Below are positions 1 to 11,405 of a stretch of 64,000 bases of DNA, piece after piece. Location of the stretch: contig JAGMWG010000005.1 of NCBI GenBank assembly GCA_020744225.1, positions 744,001 through 808,000 of the forward strand, in the 5' to 3' direction. Made by a program: the position numbers and the translations under genes. The DNA comes from Paraphoma chrysanthemicola. Its lineage: Eukaryota > Ascomycota > Dothideomycetes > Pleosporales > Phaeosphaeriaceae. Under the pieces are notes generated by a model, which saw nothing but the letters and a program-made list of their open reading frames with translations, made no database searches and was not told where the DNA came from. Within the stretch, counting starts at the first letter, position 1. Every line of letters begins with the position of its first letter.

Positions 1-1317
1 ATCAAGTAAGTCGCCGAGTGCCTAGCCTGCGACTACACTGACAAATCTCAGCACACTAGCGGCATAGGAGTTGGTTTGAGCGTTGTGAAGCGAATCCTGG
101 AAGACATCGGGGGTCAAATAGTGGTACAGAGCGACCCGTCGAGAGGAACGAATATCACTCTCAAGCTACCCCTGGAGCGAATAACCGAACAAGAAGCTTC
201 CGATCCGAAACTCAACCCTCTACCAGCAGCGAGGACAGGATTGAAAGAACGAAAGGTCTGCGTCTACATCGGGTCTACCGAGACCAAAGACGTGCCTGAA
301 CAGAGCGAGCAGCGCAGGATGATGGCCCGCTATGTCGAGGTCTTGTGCTCAACGCTCTCCCGAATACTGAAATCGGACGTTAAACAATTAAGCACATGGG
401 ACGGAAATGACGACACAGAGGTCATGATTTGTCCAGAGGTATCATTTGAAAGCTTGCAGGCGATCCGGAGCAGTGCCGCAAATGCCAAGCGAAAGTGTCC
501 TGCGACCATATTCGTAGCCATGGATGTACTGGAGGCCGAGACTCTACGCTCTGACGCTAGAGTCACAAGCAAAGAGTCGATTGTCGAGACCATGACTCAA
601 CCCGCGGGGCCATACAAACTGGCGATTCTACTCCAGCAATGCCTACAGCAGTACGATGCTGCACCAGACTTCGAAGCAAACACAAAAGCAACGCCCGTAA
701 GTACGAGCGTCACCACGGAGCATAAATCTGGCAGCTTGAATGGCCTCGATGCACGAGTCAGCTTATACCCGCCACCACCACTCGTAATCCGCACAAAACC
801 AGATCCTACTCCAGAGACTAACGCCACCTCTACCGCCACATCCAAAACCACATCAGACAAAACATCAATCGCCTCCAAAGACACAGATCCAAACCCACCC
901 GCCACAAAACACGCCCACATCGTCGACGACAACGCCATCAACCGCCGCCTCCTCTCCGCATGGATGAAGCGCCGCCATCTCCCTTACTCCGAATCCCACG
1001 ACGGCCTCCACGCCCTCAACACATACAAATCTGCACCTCGCAAACCCGACATCATCCTCATGGACATTTCCATGCCCGTCATGGACGGCATGACATCAAC
1101 GAGGCTGATCCGCGAATACGAAAAGGCAAACAATTTACCCCCGACGCACATCATTGCCCTGACGGGCTTGACGTCTGCGAGCGCGAAGCTTGAGGCGTGG
1201 ACGAGTGGGGTAGACGATTTTCTGACGAAGCCCGTGGATTTCAAGAGATTGGAGGGCTTGATGGAACAGGGGAGGAGGGAGGGGGGAGAAGGGTTTGGCA
1301 AGGATTGTGGGGGGTGA
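1..1317 (+). CDS. Hybrid histidine kinase, C-terminal part (5' end outside window)
   Basis: The 3' end of a two-component hybrid kinase. Bases 6-51 form an intron (GTAAGT donor, CTGAC branch, CAG acceptor). The exon from 52 opens with HTSGIGVGLSVVKR, the G2 ATP-lid box of a HATPase_c domain. A low-complexity Ser/Thr/Pro linker (roughly visible residues 190-290) leads to a receiver domain near the end: VDDNAINRR gives the acidic pair, ILMDISMPVMDG carries the phospho-accepting Asp, and FLTKPVDF supplies the conserved Lys. The kinase autophosphorylates and passes phosphate to its own receiver, then normally via an HPt protein to a response regulator. The sensor region, H-box and N box lie upstream, so the kinase group cannot be assigned. 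The stop is at 1315-1317. The Gly-rich end after the receiver looks unstructured. Confidence 0.87.
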
Positions 1318-2759
1318 AGGGGATTGAAGGTGGATTTTTGGGATTTGAGGTATAGATCACAGATGAGGATCATGATTTACGCATTGCAATGCGGAGCGAT
1401 GACCCGCAAGCAAAGCTACAGCAGTACCGGCTTCGTTTAAGCCATCCGACGGCAGTGGCAGAAAGACGGGCATCATCTACTTCGGAGGGAGATGGGATGG
1501 GGAATAGCACGATGGACACCATGGTAAGAGGGAAGAAGAGTAGAAGAACTGGGTCCAGAGTGGGATTAGTACGTTAATCGTACGTTTAACTACGAGGAAA
1601 TTCTGTGGGCGGGACCACGACGCATGTCATCAACCGCCGCACAGCTATTAAATGCAGCGAGACGATACAGAACAAATACAAAGCAGAGTAGAGCAAACGA
1701 CCACCGAAAATGGCCGTTGCTTTCTTCTCTAATGCGTTTGATGCCTTATCTGCTTTTCCCACAACGGCCCGTCCTAACTCAAGGACGGTATGTAGCAAGA
1801 TGTTTTACGTTCCTTGCCCCAGTAAATGTAGGACAAGGAATGATTGACACTGCCGATGTATTTCAATCTTTCGCCAATCTGGAAGGAGATCTAACATGGA
1901 TGCGTAGACTTGTCTCCTGCAGTAAAACATGGCGAGTAGTTTTTCCCCAATTTCCCTCATCAATGGTCTTCCAACCCACAGCGTCTTCGAGCGCGCAGGG
2001 TACATCACGATTTCGAAGCAAAAGACCGCGCAGGTAGTGGTGTCGTATTCCTATATTTTTGTGCTTAGTATATACATGGCCCCGAGTGGCTTCGATTGCG
2101 CTTCGGCGTGGATGTGGTGTAGGACGGAAGTCGTTGCGGGTATTGCAGGTCTCGAGCGCAATGTTGCGCAGACGACAATCGCATGGTACTGCGCTCGAAT
2201 TATCATCATCTCGCGCTGCATCAAGCGCTCAACGTGACGACCGTCTCATCTCACAATCGCAACTGCGCCTCTCGCTCGCTCCAACACCCCGCTCTTTCCC
2301 CACATCTTCTTCTTCATACACCTAACCAGTTTATCGAATCAGAGATGCCAATCAAGCGTCCGCTGTTGTAACAAGAAGTGTGTGCCGAACGCGGAAGTCA
2401 TGCACTCCTCCACCTCATCCCACGAACCACTTGAGCCCGGTGAAGGGAGAGTTGCGCGGGTCGAGGTGGAATTGCGCTTCAGTGGGTACACGCTAGGCTT
2501 TCATCATCTGCATATTATGTTAGCGCTAGAAATCGGCAATAACATGCGCTGTGGTGGCGTAAGGCATATGGACTTACTTGTGTTAAACTGGAAGGATGGG
2601 GAAGAGAAGTGGGTGTGGGTGCGGCGAAGTTTTTGTGGCAGGGGAGCTTGGGCCACGGCTTGGCAGCGGCCCCGTTGAAGAAGTCGAACGAGATGTGCGT
2701 ATTTCGAACGTTTACACTCGAAAGTTGAATTGGGTGCAAGAGATTTCTGCAAAGCTACG
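1318..2759. other. Intergenic, 1.44 kb; no confirmed gene
   Basis: No recognised product. Two hints are worth noting. On the + strand, 1710-1787 starts with a well-placed ATG (MAVAFFSNAFDALSAFPTT...) and meets a GTATGT donor at 1788, but no acceptor gives a long continuation. On the - strand, a short open stretch from 2752 or 2739 ends at a canonical intron, 2508-2577 (GTAAGT donor, GCTAACA branch, GCAG acceptor), which suggests a small transcript divergent from the aspartyl-tRNA synthetase gene. Neither is identified. Confidence 0.4.
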
Positions 2760-4950
2760 ATGAGTCTTGCGCATGCTTCGAAGCATATCGGAAGTCGAGG
2801 GACATGTTTGCGCAGCTCCTATGTCGAGATATCGCGTTTCTTACGAACACGCCATCACGGGATCACGCCAAAACGGACCACGACATGCTCGGGGAGGGCA
2901 TTGCGCTACTTTTCGAGCTCACGGGGATTGAGGACTGCAATTGAACCGGATGAGAAGCTGCGGAGAGCACTTGATGAATACAAAGCCACAAGTGAGTTTA
3001 CCTTGCGATGTAGCGACATATCTGCCTTCTACCAATATTAAAACAAACACAGTCCCGATGAGCTTGGCTGTTCAAGAAGGTACCGCATGGAAGAGCCTTG
3101 GCGATGGTCCAGAGATGCCAAACTTTGAGACCTCGGGCTACTTGAGCACAAGACGCGATGTCAATAAGAAGTTATCATTCACAATGCTTCGCAACAGAGG
3201 ACAGAGTTATTGCATACAGCTCGTGTCGACATCGAACAACGGAGGCCCAGCGGCAGAGGCGCATGAGCGCTTGCGTTCCCTCAAAGAGTGGACACCAGTA
3301 ATTGTTCGAGGCGCACTTCGCTCACGCGAGCCTGCCAAAAGCGATACGCACTTGGGCATGAAGCTGGTTGCTGATCGAGAAATCGCGGTTGAGGAAATAA
3401 CACCAGTAAATGAAATCTCAGACGACATTATCATCAAAGATGACACCGTCTTTGGACCCGAGCAACGCCATCTGCAGTTGCGCACCAACAAAGAACTTCG
3501 GGATAACATCTTGTTTCGCGGTCGGGCTACGACCGTAGCGAAGGGCTGGCTTACAACGAATGGCTGGATAGAATACGAGACGCCGCTCCTTTTCAAATCA
3601 ACGCCAGAAGGCGCGAGGGAGTTTCTTGTGCCTACCCGCCAAAAGGGCCTGGCTTATGCACTGCCACAGAGTCCGCAGCAATACAAGCAAATCTTAATGG
3701 CATCAGGCTTTATCAGATACTTCCAGTTCGCAAGGTGCTTCCGCGACGAGGATCTGAGAGCAGATCGCCAACCAGAGTTCACGCAGTTGGACATGGAAGC
3801 GGCGTGGTGTTCCGACACAAGCATCATGGCAAATGTCGAGCGGCTACTGACACATCTTTGGCGCCAATTGCTGCATCAAAAACTTCCCGCTGCCTTTCCG
3901 CAGATGACTTACGAAGAGGCCATGTCTTCGTACGGTTCTGACAAACCAGATATGCGGTTCCAGGCAAAGGTATGTAACAAGACTAAGACTATATATGCAA
4001 GTGCTAACCATGGGTAGATCCACAACATCTCACAGCACCTTACCTCTGATCTCATCGGTAAAATTTCGCCGCTCCAAGACCCCATCATCGACGCCTTCAA
4101 CATCCGTATCTCCTCCGATCCGAAAACCACACGCAAATTCGTCGCCTCCTTCCTCGACAGCCCAGAAGGGAAGCCCTACCTCGACAACCCCAACGGCCAA
4201 CCCGGCATCTTCATCGGCGACCTCTCCCAGCCCATGCAAGGCCTCGGTCCCCTCGGGTATCAATATGTTATGGAAGGCCCCGATTCTCTCACCATCGACC
4301 ACGGCGATCTCCTCGTCCTCCAAGCACGCCCCAACGCCCCTCTATCCGGCGGATCCACCGTGCTCGGCAACTTGCGTCTAGCACTCTATAAAGCAGCCAT
4401 TGCACAAGGCCTTATGGACCCGCCAGCTCCCGATGACTGGCGCTTCGTCTGGATCACAGACTTCCCACTCTTCACGCCGACAAACGATACGGATCCAGGT
4501 CAAGGCGGCACCGCGGGCTTCTCATCTACACACCACCCCTTCACGGCACCAAAAACACCAGAAGATCTCGACCTCCTTCTCACCGATCCCTCGCTCGCCA
4601 AAGCCGCACACTACGACATTGTGCTCAACGGCGTGGAACTCGGGGGCGGCAGTCGACGTATCCACAATGCCGCTGTGCAGGAGTTTATTTTCCGCGACGT
4701 GTTGAAAATGAAGCCCGAACGGATCGAGGACTTCAGACATTTGCTCGATGTGCTGCGGTCTGGGTGCCCGCCGCATGCGGGGATTGCATTGGGCTGGGAT
4801 AGGTTGATGGCGGTTATGAGGGGCAAGGAGAGTGTGCGCGATGTTATTGCGTTTCCGAAGAGTGGGCGAGGAGAGGATGGCATGGTGAGGAGTCCGAATC
4901 GCGTGACGGAGGAGCAGTGGGAGACGTATCATCTGAAGGTTAAGGAGTGA
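2760..4950 (+). CDS. MSD1: Aspartyl-tRNA synthetase, mitochondrial
   Basis: Charges mitochondrial tRNA(Asp) with aspartate. Exons 2760-2991, 3053-3969 and 4018-4950; phases agree and give 693 residues. Introns 2992-3052 (GTGAGT...ACAG) and 3970-4017 (GTATGT, branch GCTAACC, TAG) are canonical. The Arg/Ser-rich start, ending near RYFSSSRGLR, is a mitochondrial presequence. An N-terminal OB fold follows (SGYLSTRRDV), then class II motif 1 around GWIEYETPLLFKSTPEGAREF, motif 2 RCFRDEDLRADRQPEFTQLD, the inserted GAD-type region, and motif 3 AGIALGWDRLMAVM. QSPQQYKQ is the conserved AspRS substrate-site segment. Size and the bacterial-type insertion fit the organellar rather than the cytosolic enzyme. 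An in-frame upstream ATG at 2730 would add ten residues; 2760 is preferred because it begins the presequence. Confidence 0.95.
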
Positions 4951-5209
4951 GTGTGAACTTGGGAGGATTGCATGAGACAGCGATGGGAGTGTACGATATA
5001 GCAGGGAAATATGGCATCTAGACTCCGCATGGTTGGCGTTGTGGTCTGCATAAAGATATGGGACATGCACTCGATATATTATGAGACTCCCTGTCTGTAT
5101 TGGAGAAGCGTGCGCGGCCCATCTCCAACGAGGAGGGAAATAGCGAGAAGAAGCCGTTCCATGTCCCCCTCATGTTCCGGACGAGCAATCTTGATCATGT
5201 CCCGAATTC

Positions 5210-5491
5210 CTACACACCATACCCCATCGCCCTCAGTATCGCCTTGCCCTCTTCAACATCTTCATCGTTCCAGATTCTCAGCCCATACGATAGCAAGAAG
5301 GCCGGAAAGTTGTCAAAGCCAACGTCTTTGGCAGCCGAATTGGTGTTCTTGATTTGTGACTTGTCGGCGGCGGGCATGTTGGGATTTGTAGATTCTGTGA
5401 TATCCAAGTAGATGATAGAACTCTGACTTCTGTTTCGCCTTGCAAGTTGACTTGCTTTTGGGTCGGTGTTGAGCAAGAAGCGGGGCAGCAT
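5210..5491 (-). CDS. Small conserved-looking fungal protein, possibly truncated
   Basis: A 93-residue reading frame starting MLPRFLLNT and ending RAMGYGV. The most protein-like part is the second half: MPAADKSQIKN, then KDVGFDNFPAFLLSYGLRIW and NDEDVEEGKAILRAMGYG, with an acidic, helical composition. A shorter start at MPAADK (5' part spliced or untranslated) is equally possible, because 5377-5434 could be an intron. Immediately past the stop a different frame continues with IRDMIKIARPEHEGDMERLL and onward for about 40 codons, so a longer ancestral C-terminus may have been cut by a frameshift. It converges with the aspartyl-tRNA synthetase gene. Function unknown; no signal peptide or membrane segment. 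Confidence 0.5.
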   Translation of the reverse strand: MLPRFLLNTDPKASQLARRNRSQSSIIYLDITESTNPNMPAADKSQIKNTNSAAKDVGFDNFPAFLLSYGLRIWNDEDVEEGKAILRAMGYGV

Positions 5492-5589
5492 TGGGAAGCT
5501 GCGCTGATATGACGGGTCCGATTCGGAGCATGTGATCACGCGTTTGCTTGGCGCGACCAGGGGATTCCGCTCTAATGACTTTCACTGCA

Positions 5590-6689
5590 TCACGGCTGAA
5601 GCATCATTCCAATTCCCACTAATCCTAGCAGCAAACGAGACCAGAAACCACGCTCTACACTAACAATTGAGGCTCCAGCTTTGCTTGAAGTCACCGCTGC
5701 AGCACGACCAGCGCTCGATGACTTATAATCCCCTGGACGCGCAACATCCGTGATGCTTGCGCCGAAGCCTGTGCCTGACACGGTCAAGGTCGCTGATGCG
5801 ATAGCTACTGTCGCCGTGGTCGCGGTGCCGCTGGCGCTGACGGTGATCAGGGTCTGCCCTGCTGAGTTTGTTACAATACCGATGAAAGTCGCTCCGTTGC
5901 CCGTCCCAATTGTGGTAGAAAGCCCGGGCGTGAGTGTAAGGGTGGCTGACCCAGCGGTGATCATGCCACCCAGGGGAAGCGTTGCTTGTGCAGCTTGAAT
6001 GGGCGCGTTGTTGACATCACTTGCAGCCTTGGGCCCAGGAGTGACCTGTGCGAGTTGTGCTGGAGTGTCTGTCTGGGTACCAGCTAGGAGAGCCGCGACA
6101 GGTGTCGGTGGCGCTGGCTGTTGGGAGTCACCGATTCTTGAAATGATGTCTAGCAGCAAGTTGCTCCCTGGCGTCTCTTGTGCCGGAACAGCTGGTCCAA
6201 TGCCCGGGCGCACGCTGTAGCTGGTCACCGCATTCGATGCAGGCCGAAGCTGATTGTTCCCATTACCTCCATTGCCCGGTGAGCTCGTAGGGACTGTGTT
6301 TGTCTGAATGTCGATGATTGTCGGCGTTTGGGTCACAAGCACGCGGGGTGGCTTGGGCTCATCAGGGACAATAGGTGTTGGTACAATATCGATTCCGTCC
6401 TCCCATCCTGTCGCTGTTGGGAGGGACGGTCTGAGCCATGCTGGCCCACAAGAAACCTTTGCGCAAAGGTCATCTTCAGGGTCCAATGCGACAAAGCCAC
6501 CGTCAGGCGCATCGACGGGCGTGGACGCAGGCTTCGTGTCAGCTAGGGTAGCGTTTGCGGCTTGTTCTTGTTCTATACAGAGTCAATTACATACGTCTCA
6601 TGTATATTTTAGGCGTGGTACGAACGTGGTAGAGCAGTGGCTGCACTCGCAAGGAGAATGAGCGTCAACAGCTCAGGAGGAAGCAACAT
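5590..6689 (-). CDS. Secreted GPI-anchored Ser/Thr/Ala-rich surface protein
   Basis: Two exons, 6689-6626 and 6572-5590, joined across a 53-nt intron (6573-6625; donor GTTCGT, acceptor TAG), give 348 residues. The first exon encodes a signal peptide (MLLPPELLTLILLASAATALP). A short Cys-containing segment (DDLCAKVSCGPAWLRP) follows, then a long low-complexity stretch rich in Ser, Thr, Pro, Ala and Gly with repeated 'ATLT' and 'GTG' patterns, probably O-glycosylated. The end, a small-residue region (SSKAGAS) before a hydrophobic tail (LLLGLVGIGMM), is a typical GPI-attachment signal. Expected location: plasma membrane outer face or cell wall. No enzymatic domain is visible. It sits head-to-head with the pepsin-like membrane protein at 7581 and begins a run of surface proteins. 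Confidence 0.8.
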
Positions 6690-7580
6690 TATGGGCGACG
6701 CGTCAAGGTGAGGTGGTCGATTTTGTGTACAAGACAGCAGCAAGCAGTGAGGAGAACTGCGAGCGCCGTCCGCCCATTCGCATTGTCATTTCGGATATTT
6801 CCGCAAAAGAACAGAATTGCTCATGACTCGGGACCGTGATGTGGCTTGCTGGACGAACTGGTTCCTGGAGAAAGAAGGGTTGAGCGACCGCCAAGACGTC
6901 AACCACGGTTGCTCATCTCCACAATGATCTGCGTGCCTCGACTCGACAATGCTCACTTCAGAAGCGACACTACCCATGTGACTATCAGATGTTATTTTCG
7001 CGTGGCACGGGCCTATCGCGTCCTCTCAGCCCTTTCGCACGATTGTCATCCTGACTCGCACGGTTAAATGCAACTTCTGTTCTGGGATAGGGGCTCAACT
7101 TCCGGCGCACGGGTAGCGATGAATCCTCCCGTGTCGACGACAGATGGCGCACGCGACGGCAAGGGACGAAAGTTGGTTTGAAGCATGATATTTCTGACGA
7201 AGCATCGTGCGAGCGCGAAAGTGTGCACAACTATGTCGCGGAAGAACCAAATGTTGAGATTGGATAGTCGTGAGGGGAGCGTCTTGTAGAAGAAAATTTC
7301 TGCAGCCAGACTCCAGCGCTGGACGAATTTAGACCCTACCTGCATTCGGACTCAAAGACAGGGGTTGCGCTCAATCCAGGTCCGTCTCCGCCATGCGAAG
7401 GCGGGTGGTTCCATGGCAATAAACGGTTATATTGTACGCTGCCGAACGTGCGCACAGTGCACACGCGCCTCTCTTCGACCTCTTTCAATCTCCACACTCT
7501 GCTTCTTCACGTGGATCTGCGCGTTCAGCAATTGTCTTGGACGATGGGCGTGAATCTACGCAGCTCTGTTTGAAGAAAAT
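6690..7580. other. Divergent intergenic region (promoters), 0.9 kb
   Basis: It lies between the divergent GPI-protein and pepsin-like genes, so it holds both promoters. Open stretches on either strand lack start codons, splice signals or family resemblance. No repeat or RNA gene was recognised. Confidence 0.5.
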
Positions 7581-9283
7581 ATGGCAAAGGCGTGGAAGCG
7601 ACTGACAACCGTGTTTGCGGTTTGCGCGCATGTCCTGTGCGCCGAAAGCGCTGGAGGTCCATTGAGCGTTCCACCCAGTCAATTCTGGTAAGACTTACTC
7701 GTCTCGTGATTGGAGTTGGTTTAATATTACTTAGGGATGGTGATGACGGCCCTTGGTCTTCATTCCGCATTGGAGTCGGTGAAAATGACACTCAGCAAAT
7801 TCGCGTACTGCCAGCGAATACCCAGTCATCGACCTTGCTCGTGATTCCAGAAGCATGCAGTTCTATGCTGACTCAAGCTGGCAAGAGCTGTACCGACCAG
7901 CGTGGCGGGCTTTTCATGAGAAATGAATCAAAGTCGTGGCAATACAGCGGACAATACGTGCTCGACACATTCCTAGAAGAGCGAGTCGGTGTGGAGGGAG
8001 ACGGTCTCTTCGGTTTCGATAGTCTGTCTCTGGGGTGGAATGGTGATGGACTTCCAACAATCGCTGAACAAAGTGTAGCGGGCATCATCACACCGTCTCT
8101 TGCACTGGGCAGCTTAGCTCTCAATCCGCGCCCGATCAATTTCACGAACTACAACAATCCTGTGGCCAGCCTTTTGCAGAACTTGCGTAACATCTCGACG
8201 CCTATACCAAGTCTGTCTTGGTCGTATACCGCCGGCGCCTACAATTTAGCGCCAAAGGTCTTCGGAAGTCTGGTCCTAGGAGGCTACGACAGCACTCGAT
8301 TCGAGCCTAACAACGTAACATTTCCATTTGGGGCCGACGATTCTTTGGACCTCCAGGTTGCTATACAGCGCATCTCGGTGAACGGCACGAGGACCTCGCT
8401 CCAGAGTTCACCTATCATATCATATATGAGTACTTTGATCCCGGACATTTGGCTTCCTTTTGACACTTGTACTGAGTTTTCGAAAGCGTTCGGACTGACG
8501 TTCAATACCACTTCGAAGGAATTCTACGTCAACAGCACGATGCACCAGCTGAACTTGGAGAGGAACCCAATTGTATCCATGCGAGTTGGACCCGAAGCTA
8601 CTGGCGATTCAGTCACCATCCAGCTTCCGTACTGGAACTTCTACTTGGCCACACGACCGGGTACAAATGCCTCGGACGACGAAGGGACTTTCCGATTTCC
8701 AATACGGCCTGCGTCCAACGATACGCAATACATACTCGGTCGAGCGTTCTTGCAAAGCGCTTATGTGTCCGCTGATTATGAGCGCGGCATCTTCAATCTA
8801 TCACAGGCGGTATTCCCCTCCTCGAGCACCAGGTCAAAGATTGTCGCGATATTGCCGCGAGAGCCTGTAGTGCAGAAAGCTTCCAAGAAGGGACTCAGCA
8901 CAGGCGTCATCTCAGGAATCGTAGCCGGCAGTGTCATTGCTCTCCTCACCCTAGTTGCTGTACTGGTGCTTTTGTTTTACCGCCGTCGGGTGCAGAGGAA
9001 GAAAAAGACAGAAGGTCCCCATGAGCTTGATGACACGGACATGCTCAACGCAGCTGCCCACGAAGTTGGGGGCGAAGATAAGCGACACGAGGTTCCCGAT
9101 GGCCCAGGACTGAAACACGAAATGCTTGGTGACTCCAACCCCAAGATCGAGCTGTCCGCCTGCGCCGAGCAAGAGAAGCCCGCGGAAGCCGCGGACACGC
9201 AGGTTCATGTCTACGAACTGCCTGCCAATGAGAAAAAGTACGTCGAGATGGAGGGAGAAGGTCATTTTAAAGAGATGGGTTGA
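7581..9283 (+). CDS. Pepsin-fold single-pass membrane protein lacking catalytic aspartates
   Basis: Exons 7581-7687 and 7735-9283 (intron 7688-7734, GTAAGA...TTAG) give 551 residues. The start is fixed by a signal peptide (MAKAWKRLTTVFAVCAHVLC). Residues about 40-410 resemble an A1 aspartic-protease ectodomain: FRIGVG, LFGFDSLSLGW, VFGSLVLGGYDSTRF, YILGRAFLQSAYVSADYERG and several N-glycosylation sequons. Where pepsins have DTGSS, this protein reads NTQSS (in VLPANTQSS). The second DSG/DTG site reads MSTLIPDIWLP. Both catalytic Asp are therefore missing and proteolysis is unlikely. A membrane segment at about 428-452 (ISGIVAGSVIALLTLVAVLV) is followed by RRRVQRKKK and a roughly 95-residue acidic cytoplasmic tail containing VYELPANEKKY. 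A receptor or scaffold role is inferred only. Confidence 0.88.
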
Positions 9284-9317
9284 TGATGGTCGTACATGGG
9301 AACGTCTCGATTTCTTC

Positions 9318-10646
9318 CTACGTGCGATAGTGTCCATCCAATTCGGTATCAGGCCCTCGATATGGCGTATCTGCATTGCCTCCACTGGGTGTTTGTAGTC
9401 CAAGCCCATGCGCTGGACCATACATATTTTCTGGTCTATTCTGCGCATGCCAGACCTCATCCCTCGTCCAGGTCCGAGCGCCAGCACGACTGTGTGGATT
9501 GACAGGACTCTGCCAGTCTGACATCGTTCCTATTTCAGGCGAGGATATAGGACTGCTGAATCGCGACTTCCCACGCGGTGTACCGACAGGAGTCTCGAGC
9601 TCCGACCGCAATGTTGTGTCGCCTGAGAGTTCGCTCAGATTGCGCGAGTGGCCACCAACAGGTTTCCGGGAGAAGTTAACCGGAGAAAGAGGCTCGATAG
9701 GCAATTCCTGAGGCTCTGGAGTGGGAGGATACTGCATTTGGTGGTGATGGGCATAGCTGTGGTACGGACTGTTCGCAGCATAGTAGCCGTTGGGGTTGGG
9801 GGAATTGTAACCTGGCGGCGCTACAACAGGGGTCAACAAACAACTTCATCGATCGATTCTAAGGACATACCATCATGTGGATCAGTTCCGGAATTCTTAG
9901 CCTGAACGGACATCATCGCTGGGAGGTCCGATTCCCGACGAATGACCGTCTCCTCATGACCCTTCCGCGACTTCTTTGCATGGCAGAAGTAGTATATGAG
10001 AAGTCCAACGATTACGGCTAGTGCCAAAGCACCACCCGCAGCTCCTCCCGCGATCGCAGCCACTGGAGGACCATCCTTTACCGGTGCCACGTTCACAGCT
10101 GCATCTCTTGTGCTTGTTGGGCTGCCTGTCGAACTGGATACCGCAGTCGACACTGTCCTCGAAGGTGCGGCGCTGCTCGGGCTCGGTGCGCTGATCGCCC
10201 CGTATGCTACTCGAAGAGCTTCTGTGTTGAGGAAAGTCGGTGAAACGTCACTCCTTGGACAGCCTGATGCGCTGCACGGGTTTGACTTGCAGCAACCGAG
10301 GAAGGTGTTGCCCGCTGTACAGGTATAGAACTGCAAGAACTTTAGCAGGAGACTTCATGATGTGATTCAAGTCTGCGTCTTACGCTGACGCCGCTTCCAC
10401 ACTCTGCGTCTGGGAACTTTGAGTGGTAAGCTGGATCGAAGCCAGCTGGGTATAGGTCGCCTTGCGGGCAGGTAATCGAACACGGATTTCTTGCGCAGCA
10501 GCCGACGAAGTATCTAGCAGTTCGTGTTAGCCAGTCGATGGACAATGTGTCGTTGAATCTGAAACTCACGTTCCAGTGCTGCACGCCCACCACTGCCCAC
10601 CTGAAGGACAAGTCGGTCCAAACTCAGGAAGACCCACTTGCGACAT
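9318..10646 (-). CDS. Cys-rich 'GCC..NPC' single-pass membrane protein, paralogue A
   Basis: Four exons: 10646-10570, 10513-10384, 10330-9871 and 9820-9318. The introns are 50-56 nt with GTGAGT, GTAAGA and GTATGT donors, giving 389 residues. No classical signal peptide precedes the Cys-rich head. Two repeats carry FVGCCARNPC with CPQGDLYPAGF and FPDAECG, then FLGCCKSNPC. A Ser/Thr-rich linker, a Gly/Ala-rich membrane segment at about 161-185 (GGALALAVIVGLLIYYFC) and a basic stop-transfer CHAKKSRK follow. The long cytoplasmic tail is rich in Pro, Ser and Tyr and includes PTPEPQELPIEPLSPV. The head is presumably extracellular or wall-facing, with type III (N-out) topology. Function unknown; I know the motif only as a recurring ascomycete protein pattern. 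It is a tandem paralogue of the gene at 11406-12430. Confidence 0.86.
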
Positions 10647-11405
10647 GGCTTCGTAACAATTGTGGTGTAGTCAAGTAACCTCAGAAGCAATCAAGGATTA
10701 AACATTAAATCGAAATAATATTCAAAGTTGCACAAGTAAGCACGCGCACACCACACACGCATCAGGGAGAAACCGACCCCATTATCAACCCAGACATGAT
10801 CACGCTGCAGGACTACTGCACAGCAACCACGCCTCCAGCTCGCAGGCGGAGCACGTCCCCCAAGACACACACCTCGCGGCTCTTCCCAGACATGCCACGC
10901 TCGATCAGAACAATGGCTGCTCATCCGCGCCTTCGGTGGGGGCTGCGATTGCGGGCAACTTCACCAACCAGCACACGCCCAGGCCAGAGCTACCCCGCTC
11001 TGGGCCCGAGGGCTGACGCGCTTCGCGATGAATGGTGATGTTTGATGTAAGTGCTGTCATAATCTGTGTAAGGGCGTAATCTGGACAATGATGGGTTCTG
11101 GAAGGGTGGTGGCTGGATGGAGACTAGGCCGAGTGGTGGGTGTGGCGGAGTGCGTGTTTGCTGCGGGCGGTTTATTTTTGGGAAATCGGGGCGCAATGTG
11201 GCACTGGAGAACGTGCTGGACGTCATGGGCTTGGGATCAGCAGTGCGTGGAACATGGGATGAGGAGACAAAGAAATGGCTTTGTGCGGGTTATTGCCGCT
11301 GTTTTGGGACATTTTGGACGAATTCACTAGGAGTGCGTGTTGTGGGGTATATACGAATTAGTATTACAAAACATTTGCGCGACGACGCACAAATGCGGGT
11401 GACGG
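10647..11405. other. Intergenic between the two Cys-rich paralogues, 0.76 kb
   Basis: It holds the promoter of paralogue A and the 3' end of paralogue B. From about 10720 to 11014 the + strand has a T-poor stretch open in more than one frame, ending ...HTPRPELPRSGPEG. No start or splice site ties it to a gene, so it is probably compositional, or a remnant. Confidence 0.4.

Noticed and set aside
10720..11014. Plus-strand open stretch ending HTPRPELPRSGPEG, considered as a third tail-like exon
   Set aside because: The T-poor composition leaves several frames open, and there is no donor/acceptor linking it to a membrane-protein head.
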